DNA from: JAFAXD01 sp963816775
Lineage (GTDB): Bacteria; Pseudomonadota; Alphaproteobacteria; Rhizobiales; Xanthobacteraceae
Assembly: GCA_963816775.1 (NCBI GenBank)
Contig: CAWFLX010000030.1
Location: forward strand, 137,998-201,997
Direction of reading: 5' to 3'
DNA: 64,000 nucleotides
This document shows positions 42,571 to 51,707 of the stretch, one piece after another. Below the pieces are notes generated by a model. The model did no database searches, was not told the origin of the DNA, and worked only from the letters and a program-made list of their open reading frames with translations. Positions within the stretch are counted from its first letter, which is position 1. Every line of letters begins with the position of its first letter. The position numbers and the translations under genes were made by a program.

Positions 42571-43526
42571 GGACAACGCTCACACGTTCTGGATTGGCGC
42601 TCGCGCTATGTGCAGCGGTCACGCTGCCGGCCGCCGCGCAAGACACGCTAAAGATCGCAATCGGGCAGATCAACAACTGGGAAAACCAGGCGCCGACGCT
42701 CGGTCAGGACGCCGGCATCTTCAAGAAATACAACCTCGTGCTGGAGAACTTCGGCACCGCCGGCGCCGGCGAGACCGTTCAGGCGGTGATCTCCGGCAGC
42801 GCCGACATCGGCGGCGGCGTCGGGCTCGCCGGTGCGATGCGGGCGTTTTCCAAGGGCGCGCCGGTGCGCGTCATTCTCCCGGCCTTTACCGGGACCAGCG
42901 ATCTCTACTGGTACGTCAAGGCCGATTCTCCGATCAAATCCCTCAAGGACGCGACCGACAAGAACACCATTGCGTATTCGACCAATGGTTCGTCTTCCAA
43001 CAACATCGTGCTGGCGTTCGTCGAGGAACTGGGGCTGAAGGCCAAGCCGACCGCAACGGGAAGCCCGCCGGGAACGCTCACGTCGGTGATGAGCGGACAG
43101 ATCGACATCGGCTGGGCAGCGCCGCCCTTCGGCATCAAGGAGATCAACGAGGGCAAGATCCGCATTATCGCCCGCGGTTCCGACGTGCCGTCGCTGCGCG
43201 GTCAGACCGTGCGGGTGCTGATCGCCAACGCGGATGCGCTCGACAAGAAGAAAGATGCGATCCTGCGGTTCGTCAAAGGCTACCGCGAGGCCGTCGACTG
43301 GATGTACTCCGACCCGGCCGCGGTTGAGATGTACGCCAAGAAGACCAACATGGCGCCAGCGATCATCCGCCAGTCAATCGACGAGTTTCAGCCCAAGGCG
43401 ACCATGCAGAGCGATGAACTCAAGGACCTCAACGCGGCCATGCAGGATGCCGTGAAGCTCAAGTTCCTGGAAAAGCCGCTCACGCCGGAGCAGCTCAAGG
43501 TGTTTGTGCAAATTCCGCCGAAGTGA
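42567..43526 (+). CDS. NitT/TauT-type ABC transporter substrate-binding protein
   Basis: The 319-residue protein has a signal peptide (MRTTLTRSGLALALCAAVTL, cleaved after AAA) and the NMT1/SsuA-like fold: IAIGQINNWENQAPTLGQDA, AVISGSADIGGG, PAFTGTSDLYWYVKADSPI and SVMSGQIDIGWAAPPFG. This family binds nitrate, taurine, sulfonates, aromatic acids or thiamine precursors. It overlaps the aldolase-like gene by four bases. No cognate permease or ATPase is adjacent; the next ABC genes are of the branched-chain amino acid class, so its partner lies elsewhere. Confidence 0.88.
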   Translation: MRTTLTRSGLALALCAAVTLPAAAQDTLKIAIGQINNWENQAPTLGQDAGIFKKYNLVLENFGTAGAGETVQAVISGSADIGGGVGLAGAMRAFSKGAPVRVILPAFTGTSDLYWYVKADSPIKSLKDATDKNTIAYSTNGSSSNNIVLAFVEELGLKAKPTATGSPPGTLTSVMSGQIDIGWAAPPFGIKEINEGKIRIIARGSDVPSLRGQTVRVLIANADALDKKKDAILRFVKGYREAVDWMYSDPAAVEMYAKKTNMAPAIIRQSIDEFQPKATMQSDELKDLNAAMQDAVKLKFLEKPLTPEQLKVFVQIPPK

Positions 43527-43574
43527 GCCGGTTGGCGGAAAATCGCTCGACCCCGGACCTCCCGGCAAGGCAGA

Positions 43575-43598
43575 CCCTCTCCGCCCGCGCGGAGAGGG
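43575..43598. terminator. GC-rich hairpin after binding-protein gene
   Basis: Perfect ten-base arms CCCTCTCCGC and GCGGAGAGGG with a four-base loop lie 49 bases after the stop at 43526 and before the next operon. No T-run follows, so it may be a repeat element or act as a stabiliser rather than a classic terminator. Confidence 0.45.
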
Positions 43599-43737
43599 GC
43601 GATCTGCGGCGTCACCTTACCCAAAAGTAACACTGCGCCGCAGTTCCCGCCGGTAGCGGTTTCCGCTACCTTCGCGGCAAGCCGCTGGACCGGGCGACGC
43701 CCAGCACCAAAACAAATATGCCGGAGAGGGAACCCCA

Positions 43738-44970
43738 ATGCGATCTCACGCAACGACTAACATCAATCGACGTACGCTGCTCGCCAGCACCGCCGCGGCT
43801 GGTGCCGTCCTTGCCATGCCAGCTATCGTTCGCGCCCAGAGCGGTCCGTTGAAGGTCGGCTCGCTGCTGCCGCGCTCGGGGGTGCAAGCCCTGATCGGTC
43901 AGGATTGCCAGCGCGCCGTGGAGCTTGCTCCGGCGCTGCTGAAAGACCTCGGTCTGCCCGAGCTCACGATCATGAATGCCGACACCGAGACCAATGTCGA
44001 CACCGCTCGTTCGCGGGCCGAGCGGCTGATCAACGACGGCGCCCAGATGTTGGTCGGCGCCTTCAATTCCGGGCAGTCGAGCGCAATCGCCCAAGTCGCC
44101 GAGCAAAAGGGCATCCCCTACGTGATCAACATCGCGGCCGCGCCGCCGATCACCGAGCAGGGCTACAAGTTCGTGTTTCGCAACTTCCCGACCGCGCCGA
44201 TGATCCTCAACGACGCGTTCACCAACCAGAAGGAAGTGTTTGAAACCGCCGGCGTGGCACCGAAATCGGTCGTGCTGCTGCATGTGAACGACACGTTCGG
44301 CATGGCGATGCAAAAGGACATCGGAAACGTCATGCCGAAATACAGCATGCCGTACACGATTCTGGAGCAGATCGCCTACGATCCGGCGGCGCGCGATCTG
44401 TCGGTGGAAATATCCAAGGCGAAAGCGACGGGCGCCGAGGCTCTGCTGATCGTGGGCCGCCTCAACGACGCGATCCTGCTCACGCGCGAGATGGTTAAAC
44501 AACGCTGGAGCCCGATGGCGGTGTTGAGCATGGGGCCTGGCTGGAACGAAAACGACTATTTCAAAACCCTGGGCAAGCTCGCCAACGGCCCGATGAGTTT
44601 CATCCCCTGGTACGACCCGACGAAACCGCTGAGCAAGAAGTTGGTCGCGGCGTTTACCAAGGCGTATCCGGATCTCAACCTGAACGAAAAGCACGTTTTT
44701 ACGTTCGAAGCGCTGCTGGTCGCAGCCGACGCCTTCAAGCGCGCCGGTTCGACCGACCCCAAGGCGATGGTCGAGGCGATCCGCACGACCAACATCACCA
44801 ACAACGTCAGCATCGGCCCGGGGATCCAGTTCAACGCCAAGGGCCAGAACGACAAGCTCAAGAACGCGGGTATCCAGAACCGCGCCGGGAAATTCGTCAC
44901 GCTGGCGCCGAAGGCCGCGGCCGACGCCAAGCCCGAATTGCCGATGATACCCTACGACAAGCGCGCCTGA
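43738..44970 (+). CDS. Branched-chain amino acid-type ABC substrate-binding protein
   Basis: The 410-residue protein has a Tat-like signal (NINRRTLLASTAAAGAVLAM, cleaved near VRAQ) and the periplasmic-binding fold of the LivK/Peripla_BP_6 family: LKVGSLLPRSGVQALIGQDC, NDGAQMLVGAFNSGQSSAIA, PYVINIAAAPPIT and FTFEALLVAADAFKRAG. It delivers its ligand to the permease encoded by the next four genes. Similar proteins bind amino acids, urea, short amides or aromatic acids, so the ligand is open. It starts the five-gene transporter operon. Confidence 0.9.
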   Translation: MRSHATTNINRRTLLASTAAAGAVLAMPAIVRAQSGPLKVGSLLPRSGVQALIGQDCQRAVELAPALLKDLGLPELTIMNADTETNVDTARSRAERLINDGAQMLVGAFNSGQSSAIAQVAEQKGIPYVINIAAAPPITEQGYKFVFRNFPTAPMILNDAFTNQKEVFETAGVAPKSVVLLHVNDTFGMAMQKDIGNVMPKYSMPYTILEQIAYDPAARDLSVEISKAKATGAEALLIVGRLNDAILLTREMVKQRWSPMAVLSMGPGWNENDYFKTLGKLANGPMSFIPWYDPTKPLSKKLVAAFTKAYPDLNLNEKHVFTFEALLVAADAFKRAGSTDPKAMVEAIRTTNITNNVSIGPGIQFNAKGQNDKLKNAGIQNRAGKFVTLAPKAAADAKPELPMIPYDKRA

Positions 44971-45003
44971 AGTCGTCAGTGCCGCCCGAAGCGGGGCACT
45001 AAG

Positions 45004-45876
45004 GTGCCGCTCGAGGTCTATCTCAACGTCGCGGTCGGCGGGGCGCTCACCGGCCTCGTCTATGGCCTGATGGCGCTCGGGCTTTCCGTGATCTTCGGCG
45101 TCGTGCGCGTGGTCAACTTCGCGCACGGCGAGATGATGACGATCGCGATGTACATCGCGGTCGCCCTGTTCGCGATGCTCAAGCTCGACCCGCTGGTGAT
45201 GATGCTGCCGATCGCGGCCGTGCTGTTCGCGTTCGGCTATGTGCTGCAGGCCGGGCTGATCAACCCGTTCATCAGCCGGCCCGAGCACAGTCAGTTCATT
45301 CTGATGGTTGCGGTCGCGTTGATCATCGTCAACGTGCTGTTGATCGGATTTGGCCCCGACGCGCGCAGCGTGCAGACGAGCTACGCATTCGACAGCTTCC
45401 AGCTAGGAGCCCTGATCATCGACGCCACCAAGCTCTACGCGGCGATCGCTGCCGTGGTCGTGGCGTCACTGCTGTTTATGTTCTTCCGCTTCACGCGGCT
45501 CGGCCAGGCGATCCGCGCCTGTGCCGACAACTACACCGGTGCCCTGGTGGTCGGGCTCAACGTGAAGCATCTTTACGCGCTGACCTTCGGGATTGGCGCG
45601 GCCTGCGTCGGCGCCGCCGGCTGCATGCTGGTGTTGATCAACGACGTCACGCCCGCGGCAGGACCGTCCTACACGCTGTTGGCCTTCGTCATTGTCATCA
45701 CGGGCGGGCTCGGCTCGCTGCCGGGCGCGCTGCTCGGCGGCGTCCTGATCGGGCTGACCGAGGCGTTCGCCGGGCTGCTGTTCACGCCCTCGGCCAAGAG
45801 CATGTTCGCGTTTGCGATCCTGGTGCTCGTGCTGCTGTTGCGGCCGCAGGGCATTCTTGGAAAGCGCGCGGCATGA
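45004..45876 (+). CDS. livH: Branched-chain amino acid-type ABC permease (LivH family)
   Basis: The 290-residue protein begins at GTG 45004 and has about eight membrane spans. Family motifs are GLVYGLMALGLSVIFGVVRV, NFAHGEMMTIA and GGLGSLPGALLGGVLIGL near the C-terminus. It pairs with the following LivM-type permease to form the channel. The stop overlaps the livM ATG (ATGA), so translation is coupled. Confidence 0.93.
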   Translation: MPLEVYLNVAVGGALTGLVYGLMALGLSVIFGVVRVVNFAHGEMMTIAMYIAVALFAMLKLDPLVMMLPIAAVLFAFGYVLQAGLINPFISRPEHSQFILMVAVALIIVNVLLIGFGPDARSVQTSYAFDSFQLGALIIDATKLYAAIAAVVVASLLFMFFRFTRLGQAIRACADNYTGALVVGLNVKHLYALTFGIGAACVGAAGCMLVLINDVTPAAGPSYTLLAFVIVITGGLGSLPGALLGGVLIGLTEAFAGLLFTPSAKSMFAFAILVLVLLLRPQGILGKRAA

Positions 45877-46871
45877 TGCGACTTATCGATGGCGTGTCGC
45901 GCCGGAGCCTGGTGCTGCTCGCGGCCCTGCTGGTGCTTCTCATCGCAGCGCCGGCGTTCGCCAGTGATTATCTCCTGAGCGTCCTCATTATCATTCTCTA
46001 TTACGCCTATACGGGCCAAGCCTGGAACGTGATGATGGGGTTTGCAGGGCAGCTCTCGCTCGGTCACGCGCTCTATGTCGGGCTCGGCGCCTACGCGACC
46101 GCCGCATTGTTCATTCATTACGGCGTTTCGCCCTGGATCGGTCTCCTCGTCGCGGTTCCGCTCGCGATGGCGGGTGGGGCGCTCATCGGGTTTCTGGCGT
46201 TCCAATTTCGCGTGGCCGGAGCCTACTTTGCGATTCTGACGATCGCCTTCGCGGAGTTTGCGCGCATCGGCTTCGACCACTTCGGCTGGGTTGGCGCATC
46301 GAGCGGACTGTTCCTGCCGGTCGCCCAATACGCGCGCAACGATTTCTGGCAGCTGCGCGGAAATCCGACGATGTTCTATTACCTGATATTGGCGATGACG
46401 GTGCTGGCCTTCGTGCTCTGCCGGCAACTGCTGCACAGCCGGCTCGGCTATTTCTGGCGCGCCATTCGCGAGGACGAGGAGGCGGCGCGTGCCGTCGGCG
46501 TCGCCACGTTCCGCTACAAGATGTTCGCGGTGCTGATCTCAGCCGGCTTGACCGCGCCAGCGGGGGTGTTCTTTGCGTTCTACTACAACAATCTGTTTCC
46601 CGAACAGGTGTTCAGCGTCGGACGCTCGATCGAGATCATTCTCGGTCCCATTATCGGCGGCATCGGCACCCTGTTCGGGCCGATCCTGGGAGCGTTCCTG
46701 CTCACCGGGTTAGCAGAGACGTTGACTGAGATCCTCAACCGCATCGGGGTCGACGTACCCGGTGCCAAGCAGGTTTTCTACGGCATCTGCCTCCTCGTCG
46801 TGATCTTGCTCTTGCCGGAGGGCGTCTGGCCGTGGCTCGCGCGCAAGCTGAAGCTGGAGCCTCGTGCATGA
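45873..46871 (+). CDS. livM: Branched-chain amino acid-type ABC permease (LivM family)
   Basis: The 332-residue permease has about ten spans. Motifs are YAYTGQAWNVMMGFAGQLSL, LGHALYVGLGAYA, RAIREDEEAARAVGV (the cytoplasmic ATPase-contact loop, about 200-215) and GGIGTLFGPILGAFLLTGL. It is the second membrane half of the transporter. It overlaps livH upstream and livG downstream by four bases each. Confidence 0.93.
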   Translation: MMRLIDGVSRRSLVLLAALLVLLIAAPAFASDYLLSVLIIILYYAYTGQAWNVMMGFAGQLSLGHALYVGLGAYATAALFIHYGVSPWIGLLVAVPLAMAGGALIGFLAFQFRVAGAYFAILTIAFAEFARIGFDHFGWVGASSGLFLPVAQYARNDFWQLRGNPTMFYYLILAMTVLAFVLCRQLLHSRLGYFWRAIREDEEAARAVGVATFRYKMFAVLISAGLTAPAGVFFAFYYNNLFPEQVFSVGRSIEIILGPIIGGIGTLFGPILGAFLLTGLAETLTEILNRIGVDVPGAKQVFYGICLLVVILLLPEGVWPWLARKLKLEPRA

Positions 46872-47593
46872 GCGCGCTTCTCGCGGTCGAAGGCATCAGC
46901 AAACGCTTTCGCGGGCTGCTCGCGGTCGCCAATGCCAATTTTGAGGTCAACCCGCGCGACATTTTCGCAATCATCGGCCCGAACGGCGCCGGCAAGACCA
47001 CCTTGTTCAACGTGATTTCGGGCGCATTACGGCCGGACGCCGGGACGATCGCGTTCTGCGGGCAACGCATCGACGGGCTCGCGCCTGATGTCGTGTGCCG
47101 GCGCGGCATCGGCCGCACGTTCCAGATCGTGCGACCGTTTCCGGCGCTTACGGTTCTGGACAATGTGACAGTCGGTGCATTGTTGCATCACGCGGATGTC
47201 GGGGACGCGGCCCGGCGCGCCGATGAGGTGCTCCGGCGGCTCGACCTGCACCGCCTGCGCCGGCAGCGCGCCGACAGCCTGACGCTGCCTGATCGCAAGC
47301 GGCTCGAGGTCGCGCGCGCGCTTGCGACCGAGCCGAAGCTCCTCCTGCTCGACGAGGTCATGGCCGGGCTGCGGCCGACCGAGGTCGACCGCATGGTCGC
47401 GATCCTGACCGAGCTCAATCGCGCCAGCGGGCTGACGGTCCTGCTGATCGAGCACGTGATGCGCGCCGTGATGGCGCTCGCGACCCGGGTGCTCGTGCTG
47501 CATCACGGCGCGACCATCGCGCAGGGGCGGCCGGAAGAGGTCGTGCACGATCGCGAGGTGATCAAGTCCTATCTCGGCGCGGAGGCTCTCTGA
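46868..47593 (+). CDS. livG: Branched-chain amino acid-type ABC ATPase (LivG family)
   Basis: The 241-residue ATPase starts at ATG 46868 (MSALLAVEGISKRFRG) inside the livM stop. It has the Walker A GPNGAGKTTL (about 38-47), Walker B KLLLLDEVMAGL and a late switch His (IEHVM). The ABC signature LSGG is replaced by SLTLPDRKRLEVARALA, as is common in LivG proteins where the fourth residue varies. It should power the transporter with LivF. Confidence 0.93.
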   Translation: MSALLAVEGISKRFRGLLAVANANFEVNPRDIFAIIGPNGAGKTTLFNVISGALRPDAGTIAFCGQRIDGLAPDVVCRRGIGRTFQIVRPFPALTVLDNVTVGALLHHADVGDAARRADEVLRRLDLHRLRRQRADSLTLPDRKRLEVARALATEPKLLLLDEVMAGLRPTEVDRMVAILTELNRASGLTVLLIEHVMRAVMALATRVLVLHHGATIAQGRPEEVVHDREVIKSYLGAEAL

Positions 47594-48297
47594 TGCTCGC
47601 GGTCGAGGGTCTCGATGTGTTCTACGGCGACGCCCAGGCGCTCGACAGCGTCGAGCTCGCGGTCGAGGAGGGGGCGATCGTCGCGATCGTCGGCGCCAAT
47701 GGTGCGGGTAAGACAACGCTGATCCGCGCCATCGCCGGGATTCTGAAGCCTGCGCGCGGCCGCATCACGTTTCGCGGAGCCGACATCACCGGCTGGCCGA
47801 GCCACCGCATCTGCAACCTGGGTATCGGACAAGTCGCGGAAGGCCGGCAACTTTTCCCGACGCTCACGGTGGCTGAGAATCTGGAGATGGGTGCCATGGT
47901 GCCGCGGGCGCGCGCCGAGCGTGCCAAAAACTACGCCCGCGCGTTGGCGCTGTTTCCGATCCTGGCGGAGCGCGCGCGCCAGCCGGCCGGCACGCTTTCG
48001 GGCGGGGAGCAGCAGATGCTCGCGATTGCGCGCTGCCTGATGGCGGCGCCCGACCTCGTGATGTTCGACGAGCCGTCGCTCGGGCTCGCGCCAACAATCG
48101 TCCACGAGGTGCTCAAGACGATCCGCGAGCTCAATCATGAGGGGCTGACCTGCCTGCTGGTCGAGCAGAACGTCGCGGTCTCGCTCAAGATTGCGACCCA
48201 CGCCTACGTGCTGGAGAACGGCCGCACCACGCTCTCGGGCGCCGGTACCGCGCTGCTCGCCGACGATCGGGTCCGCAAGGCCTACCTCGGCCTTTGA
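47593..48297 (+). CDS. livF: Branched-chain amino acid-type ABC ATPase (LivF family)
   Basis: The 234-residue ATPase has Walker A GANGAGKTTL (about 32-41), the signature LSGGEQQMLAIARCL (about 136-150), Walker B DLVMFDEPSLGLAP and switch His region VEQNV. It overlaps the livG stop by one base (TGATG). With the genes at 43738-47593 it completes a binding protein, two permeases and two ATPases. Confidence 0.94.
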   Translation: MLAVEGLDVFYGDAQALDSVELAVEEGAIVAIVGANGAGKTTLIRAIAGILKPARGRITFRGADITGWPSHRICNLGIGQVAEGRQLFPTLTVAENLEMGAMVPRARAERAKNYARALALFPILAERARQPAGTLSGGEQQMLAIARCLMAAPDLVMFDEPSLGLAPTIVHEVLKTIRELNHEGLTCLLVEQNVAVSLKIATHAYVLENGRTTLSGAGTALLADDRVRKAYLGL

Positions 48298-48380
48298 AAT
48301 CACCTATATGAGCTTCGCCGGCTGCCGGACACCTTCCGCGCTCGCCGAACAAGTGTGAGACATCCCAAGGAGTTGGTCCG

Positions 48381-48989
48381 ATGAAGCTGTATTTTGCGCC
48401 GGGCGCGTGCTCGCTTTCGCCCCATATCGTGCTGCGGGAAGCCGGTCAAAATCCCGATCTCGTTCAGGTCGATTTGCGCGAGAAGAAGACCAAGGACGGA
48501 GCGGATTTCAACAAGGTCAACCCAAAGGGGCAGGTGCCGGTGCTGGAGACTGACGACGGCATCGTCCTGACCGAAGGGCCGGTGATCGTGCAGTACGTCG
48601 CCGACAAGGCGCCCAACAGCAAGCTCGCGCCGCCCGCGGGCAGCAAGGAGCGCTACCAGGTCCAGGAATGGCTCAACTTCATCACGTCGGAGCTGCACAA
48701 GAACTTCGGGCCGATCTTTCGGCCGAATACACCCGATGCCTACAAGCAGATTGCGCGTCAGAACATCGAAGGCCGGTTCAAGTGGGTCGATCAAAAGCTG
48801 GCCGGCCGCCAGTATCTGATGGGCGATCAATTCACCGTGCCGGACGCCTATCTGTTCGTAATGACGAACTGGGCGCAGCGCGTCGACATTCCGCTCGATC
48901 CCTACCCGAACCTGAAAGCGTTTCGCGAGCGCGTTGCGGAACGCCCGAAGGTGAAGGAAGCCATGAAGGCGGAAGGGTTGATTCAGTAA
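48381..48989 (+). CDS. Glutathione S-transferase, beta class
   Basis: The 202-residue protein has the thioredoxin-like N-terminal domain MKLYFAPGACSLSPHIVLRE with Cys10, the residue typical of beta-class bacterial GSTs, followed by NPKGQVPVLETDDG and TEGPVIVQYVAD (glutathione-binding Pro and Glu-Gly/Ser). The helical C-terminal domain includes YLMGDQFTVPDAYLF. AAGGAG precedes the ATG. It conjugates or reduces electrophiles with glutathione. It lies 80 bases after livF and near an FAH-family hydrolase, a pairing seen in aromatic catabolism. Confidence 0.92.
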   Translation: MKLYFAPGACSLSPHIVLREAGQNPDLVQVDLREKKTKDGADFNKVNPKGQVPVLETDDGIVLTEGPVIVQYVADKAPNSKLAPPAGSKERYQVQEWLNFITSELHKNFGPIFRPNTPDAYKQIARQNIEGRFKWVDQKLAGRQYLMGDQFTVPDAYLFVMTNWAQRVDIPLDPYPNLKAFRERVAERPKVKEAMKAEGLIQ

Positions 48990-49001
48990 TCCCGGCGCGT
49001 C

Positions 49002-49076
49002 ATGCCCGGGCTTGTCCCGGGCATCCACGCGAAGGCAATCCAAAAGACATGCATGGCCGGGATTGGCCCGGCCATG
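49002..49076. repeat. Pair of GC-rich palindromes
   Basis: ATGCCCGGG/CCCGGGCAT (49002-49010 and 49016-49024) is followed by CATGGCCGGG/CCCGGCCATG (49052-49061 and 49067-49076). They sit between the convergent GST and FAH genes and could terminate both. The first resembles the unit at 32999-33021. Confidence 0.6.
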
Positions 49077-49109
49077 ACAGAGGGTGAGCCTGGACTCCGA
49101 GTCGCTAGC

Positions 49110-49814
49110 TCATTTTGCCGGCGGTCCGATCGTCACCGTCAGGGTGCCGACGCCGGCAATTTCGCACTCGAGCTTGTCGCCCGCGACGGTGGCGGCGACG
49201 CCGGCGGGCGTGCCGGTCATGATGATGTCGCCGGCGCCGAGCGCGACCTGCTCGGACAGTTTCTCGATTACTTCCGGCACGTTCCAGATCATCTGCGCCA
49301 GATCACCGTCCTGGCGCACCTTGCCGTTGCACTTGAGCGCGATGCGGCCCTTGCTCGGGTGCCCGATCTTGGCGGCCGGCTGCAGCGCGCCGCAGGGTGC
49401 CGACGCGTCGAATGACTTGCCGATCTCCCACGGCCGCTTCATGTCGCGCGACGCGGTCTGCAGGTCGCGGCGCGTGAGATCGATGCCCACGCCATAGCCC
49501 CAGATGCAGTCGAGCGCGTTCGCTGCCTTGATGTTGCGGCCACCGCTCTTGAGCGCGACCACGAGTTCGACCTCGTGATGCAGATCCTTGGTCAGCGGCG
49601 GATAAGGGACGGTCGAGCCGTCGGGGACGATCGCGTCGGCCGGCTTGGCGAAGAAAAACGGTGGATCGCGCACGTCGTGACCCATCTCGCGGATATGTTC
49701 CTCGTAGTTGCGGCCGACGCACCAGATGCGGCGCACCGGAAACAGTTCGCTCGAGTCAGCGATAGCGATTGCCGGCTGCGCGGGCGCGGAAATGACGTAG
49801 CGTGGGGCGCTCAT
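49110..49814 (-). CDS. Fumarylacetoacetate hydrolase family protein
   Basis: The 234-residue protein has the FAH fold signature: RIWCVGRNYEEHIREMG, FFFAKPADAIV, HHEVELVVALKSG (metal-binding Glu residues) and GDIIMTGTPAGVA near the C-terminus. Its length and sequence suit fumarylpyruvate hydrolases (NagK-like), which cleave fumarylpyruvate in the gentisate path, but acylpyruvate hydrolase is equally possible. It faces a GST gene, which in gentisate clusters can be maleylpyruvate isomerase; this GST looks like the general beta class. No dioxygenase is nearby. Confidence 0.87.
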   Translation of the reverse strand: MSAPRYVISAPAQPAIAIADSSELFPVRRIWCVGRNYEEHIREMGHDVRDPPFFFAKPADAIVPDGSTVPYPPLTKDLHHEVELVVALKSGGRNIKAANALDCIWGYGVGIDLTRRDLQTASRDMKRPWEIGKSFDASAPCGALQPAAKIGHPSKGRIALKCNGKVRQDGDLAQMIWNVPEVIEKLSEQVALGAGDIIMTGTPAGVAATVAGDKLECEIAGVGTLTVTIGPPAK

Positions 49815-49844
49815 GGGGTGCTCCTGAAGAAAGTGATTGTGTGA

Positions 49845-51644
49845 CTAGCCCACGGAAGCTGCGGCAATCGGCAGCTCCTGCTGCTTGAATTGCAGCCGGC
49901 AGAACGAGGCATAGCGACCGCCCTTGCGCAGCAACTCATCATGCCGGCCGGATTCGACGACAGCGCCGCTCTCGATGAACAGGATGCGATCCGCGTGCAT
50001 CACGGTCGCCAGTCGATGCGCGATCGCGATCGTGGTGCGACCGGCGCACAGTTCCGCCAACGCCTGCTGCACGTGCAGCTCCGATTCGGGATCCAGCGCG
50101 GCGGTTGCCTCGTCAAGCAGAATGAGCGGCGCGTTACGGATCAGGGCGCGCGCGATGGCGACGCGCTGACGCTGCCCTCCGGAAAGCTGCATCCCGTGCT
50201 CGCCGACCGGGGTGTCGTAGCCGTTGGGAAAGCTCATGATGAAATCGTGCGCGTGCGCAGCCTTGGCGGCTGCCACGATCTCGGCTTCGCTCGCTTCCGG
50301 CTTGCCGAGCACGATGTTGTCGCGGATCGAACCGCGGAACAGATAGACGTGCTGGCCCACGTAGGCGAGGTGATGGCGCAGCGACTGGCGCGAGTGATCC
50401 GTGATGTTCTGGCCGTCGATCGTGATCGCCCCGCGCTCGACCTCGTAGAACCGCAAGATGAGATTGAGCACCGTTGACTTGCCACCGCCCGACGGGCCGA
50501 CGAGTGCCGTGAGCTTGGCCGGATCGGCAGTAAACGACATGCCGCGCAGCACCGGTTCGCCGGTACGATAGTTGAAACGCACGTCGGCGAATTCAACGCG
50601 CGCCTCGGTGACGTGCAACGGCGGTTTGCCGTCCTCGATCGGTTCGGTCGCCGGGCTGTCGAGAATCTCGAACAGCACGCGCACGCCGACCAGATTGGTA
50701 TGCAGATCGAGATTAAGCCGCGCCAGCCGTTTGGCCGGCTCGTAAGCGAGCAGGAAAGCCGCCAAGAAAGAGAAGAATTGGCCCGGGGTCTGTCCGTCGA
50801 CCACGACCAGATAGCCACAGTAGATCATGGCAATCGACAGCACGATGCCGCCCAGGGTCTCCATCAGCGGGCTCGCCCGGTTGGAGACGCGCGCGAGCTT
50901 GAACGCTTCGCGCTCGACAACGCTGATGGTTTTGTCGAGACGCTCGCGCATCACGCCTTCAAGCGTGAAGGCCTTGACGGTTGGCATCCCCTGCACGGTT
51001 TCCTGCACCGTCTCCATCGTGCGGGTGGCGTAATCGAACTGGGTGCGGGCGACCGTGCGCAGCCGGCGGATCAACTTGCGCAGCACCAGCAGCGCCGGCG
51101 GCAGGATCACGAAGCTCACCAGCGAAAGGGGCGGGTTCTGCACCACCATCACGGCCACGAGGCCGATGAGCGAGGCAAGGTCGCGGCCGACCGCCGTGAT
51201 CAGCAGATTGATGACGCCGGCGGCGGAATTGGCGCCGGTCGTCAGCCGGGCGATGAATTCGGAGGAATGCCGGTCCGCGAAGTAGCCGAGTCCCTCGTTG
51301 AGCAGCTTCTCGAACACCCGACGTTGGTTGTCAGCGACGATGCGGGTCCCGATGCGCGACATCAGCACGGCCTGCCCGTAGGTCGCGGCGCCCCTCACCG
51401 TGTAGAGTATGGTGGTGGCGATGCTGAGTGCGAGGATCGCCGGAAAATTGCGGTTGACGTACGCTTGGTTGATCATGTCGCCGATCAAATAGGCGCTCGC
51501 CGCCATGCAGGCGGCTCCGACCATCATCATCACGCCTGCGAGCACATAAAGCCGGATGTGCTGGGTTGCATACTCCGTGAGCAGGCGCTTGATCAGTATC
51601 CGCGCGCTATACGGGTCGGCGGCGTTGTCACCAGGGCTGTTCAT
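49845..51644 (-). CDS. MsbA-like ABC exporter (fused permease and ATPase)
   Basis: The 599-residue half-transporter has a six-span membrane domain (about 20-320) and an ATPase domain (about 350-590) with Walker A GPSGGGKSTVLNL, signature LSGGQRQRVAIARAL, Walker B PLILLDEATAALD and switch His AHRLATV. It acts as a homodimer. Its place next to LPS core genes suggests a lipid A-core flippase like MsbA. ATG 51644 (MNSPGDNAADPYS) is used; a GTG at 51695 would add 17 residues. Confidence 0.9.
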   Translation of the reverse strand: MNSPGDNAADPYSARILIKRLLTEYATQHIRLYVLAGVMMMVGAACMAASAYLIGDMINQAYVNRNFPAILALSIATTILYTVRGAATYGQAVLMSRIGTRIVADNQRRVFEKLLNEGLGYFADRHSSEFIARLTTGANSAAGVINLLITAVGRDLASLIGLVAVMVVQNPPLSLVSFVILPPALLVLRKLIRRLRTVARTQFDYATRTMETVQETVQGMPTVKAFTLEGVMRERLDKTISVVEREAFKLARVSNRASPLMETLGGIVLSIAMIYCGYLVVVDGQTPGQFFSFLAAFLLAYEPAKRLARLNLDLHTNLVGVRVLFEILDSPATEPIEDGKPPLHVTEARVEFADVRFNYRTGEPVLRGMSFTADPAKLTALVGPSGGGKSTVLNLILRFYEVERGAITIDGQNITDHSRQSLRHHLAYVGQHVYLFRGSIRDNIVLGKPEASEAEIVAAAKAAHAHDFIMSFPNGYDTPVGEHGMQLSGGQRQRVAIARALIRNAPLILLDEATAALDPESELHVQQALAELCAGRTTIAIAHRLATVMHADRILFIESGAVVESGRHDELLRKGGRYASFCRLQFKQQELPIAAASVG

Positions 51645-51707
51645 CGGCCCTGTGGTGCCCGCGCGGCGAGCATTTTTCAAGCGGAATAATGTCACCCCGA
51701 ACTGTAT

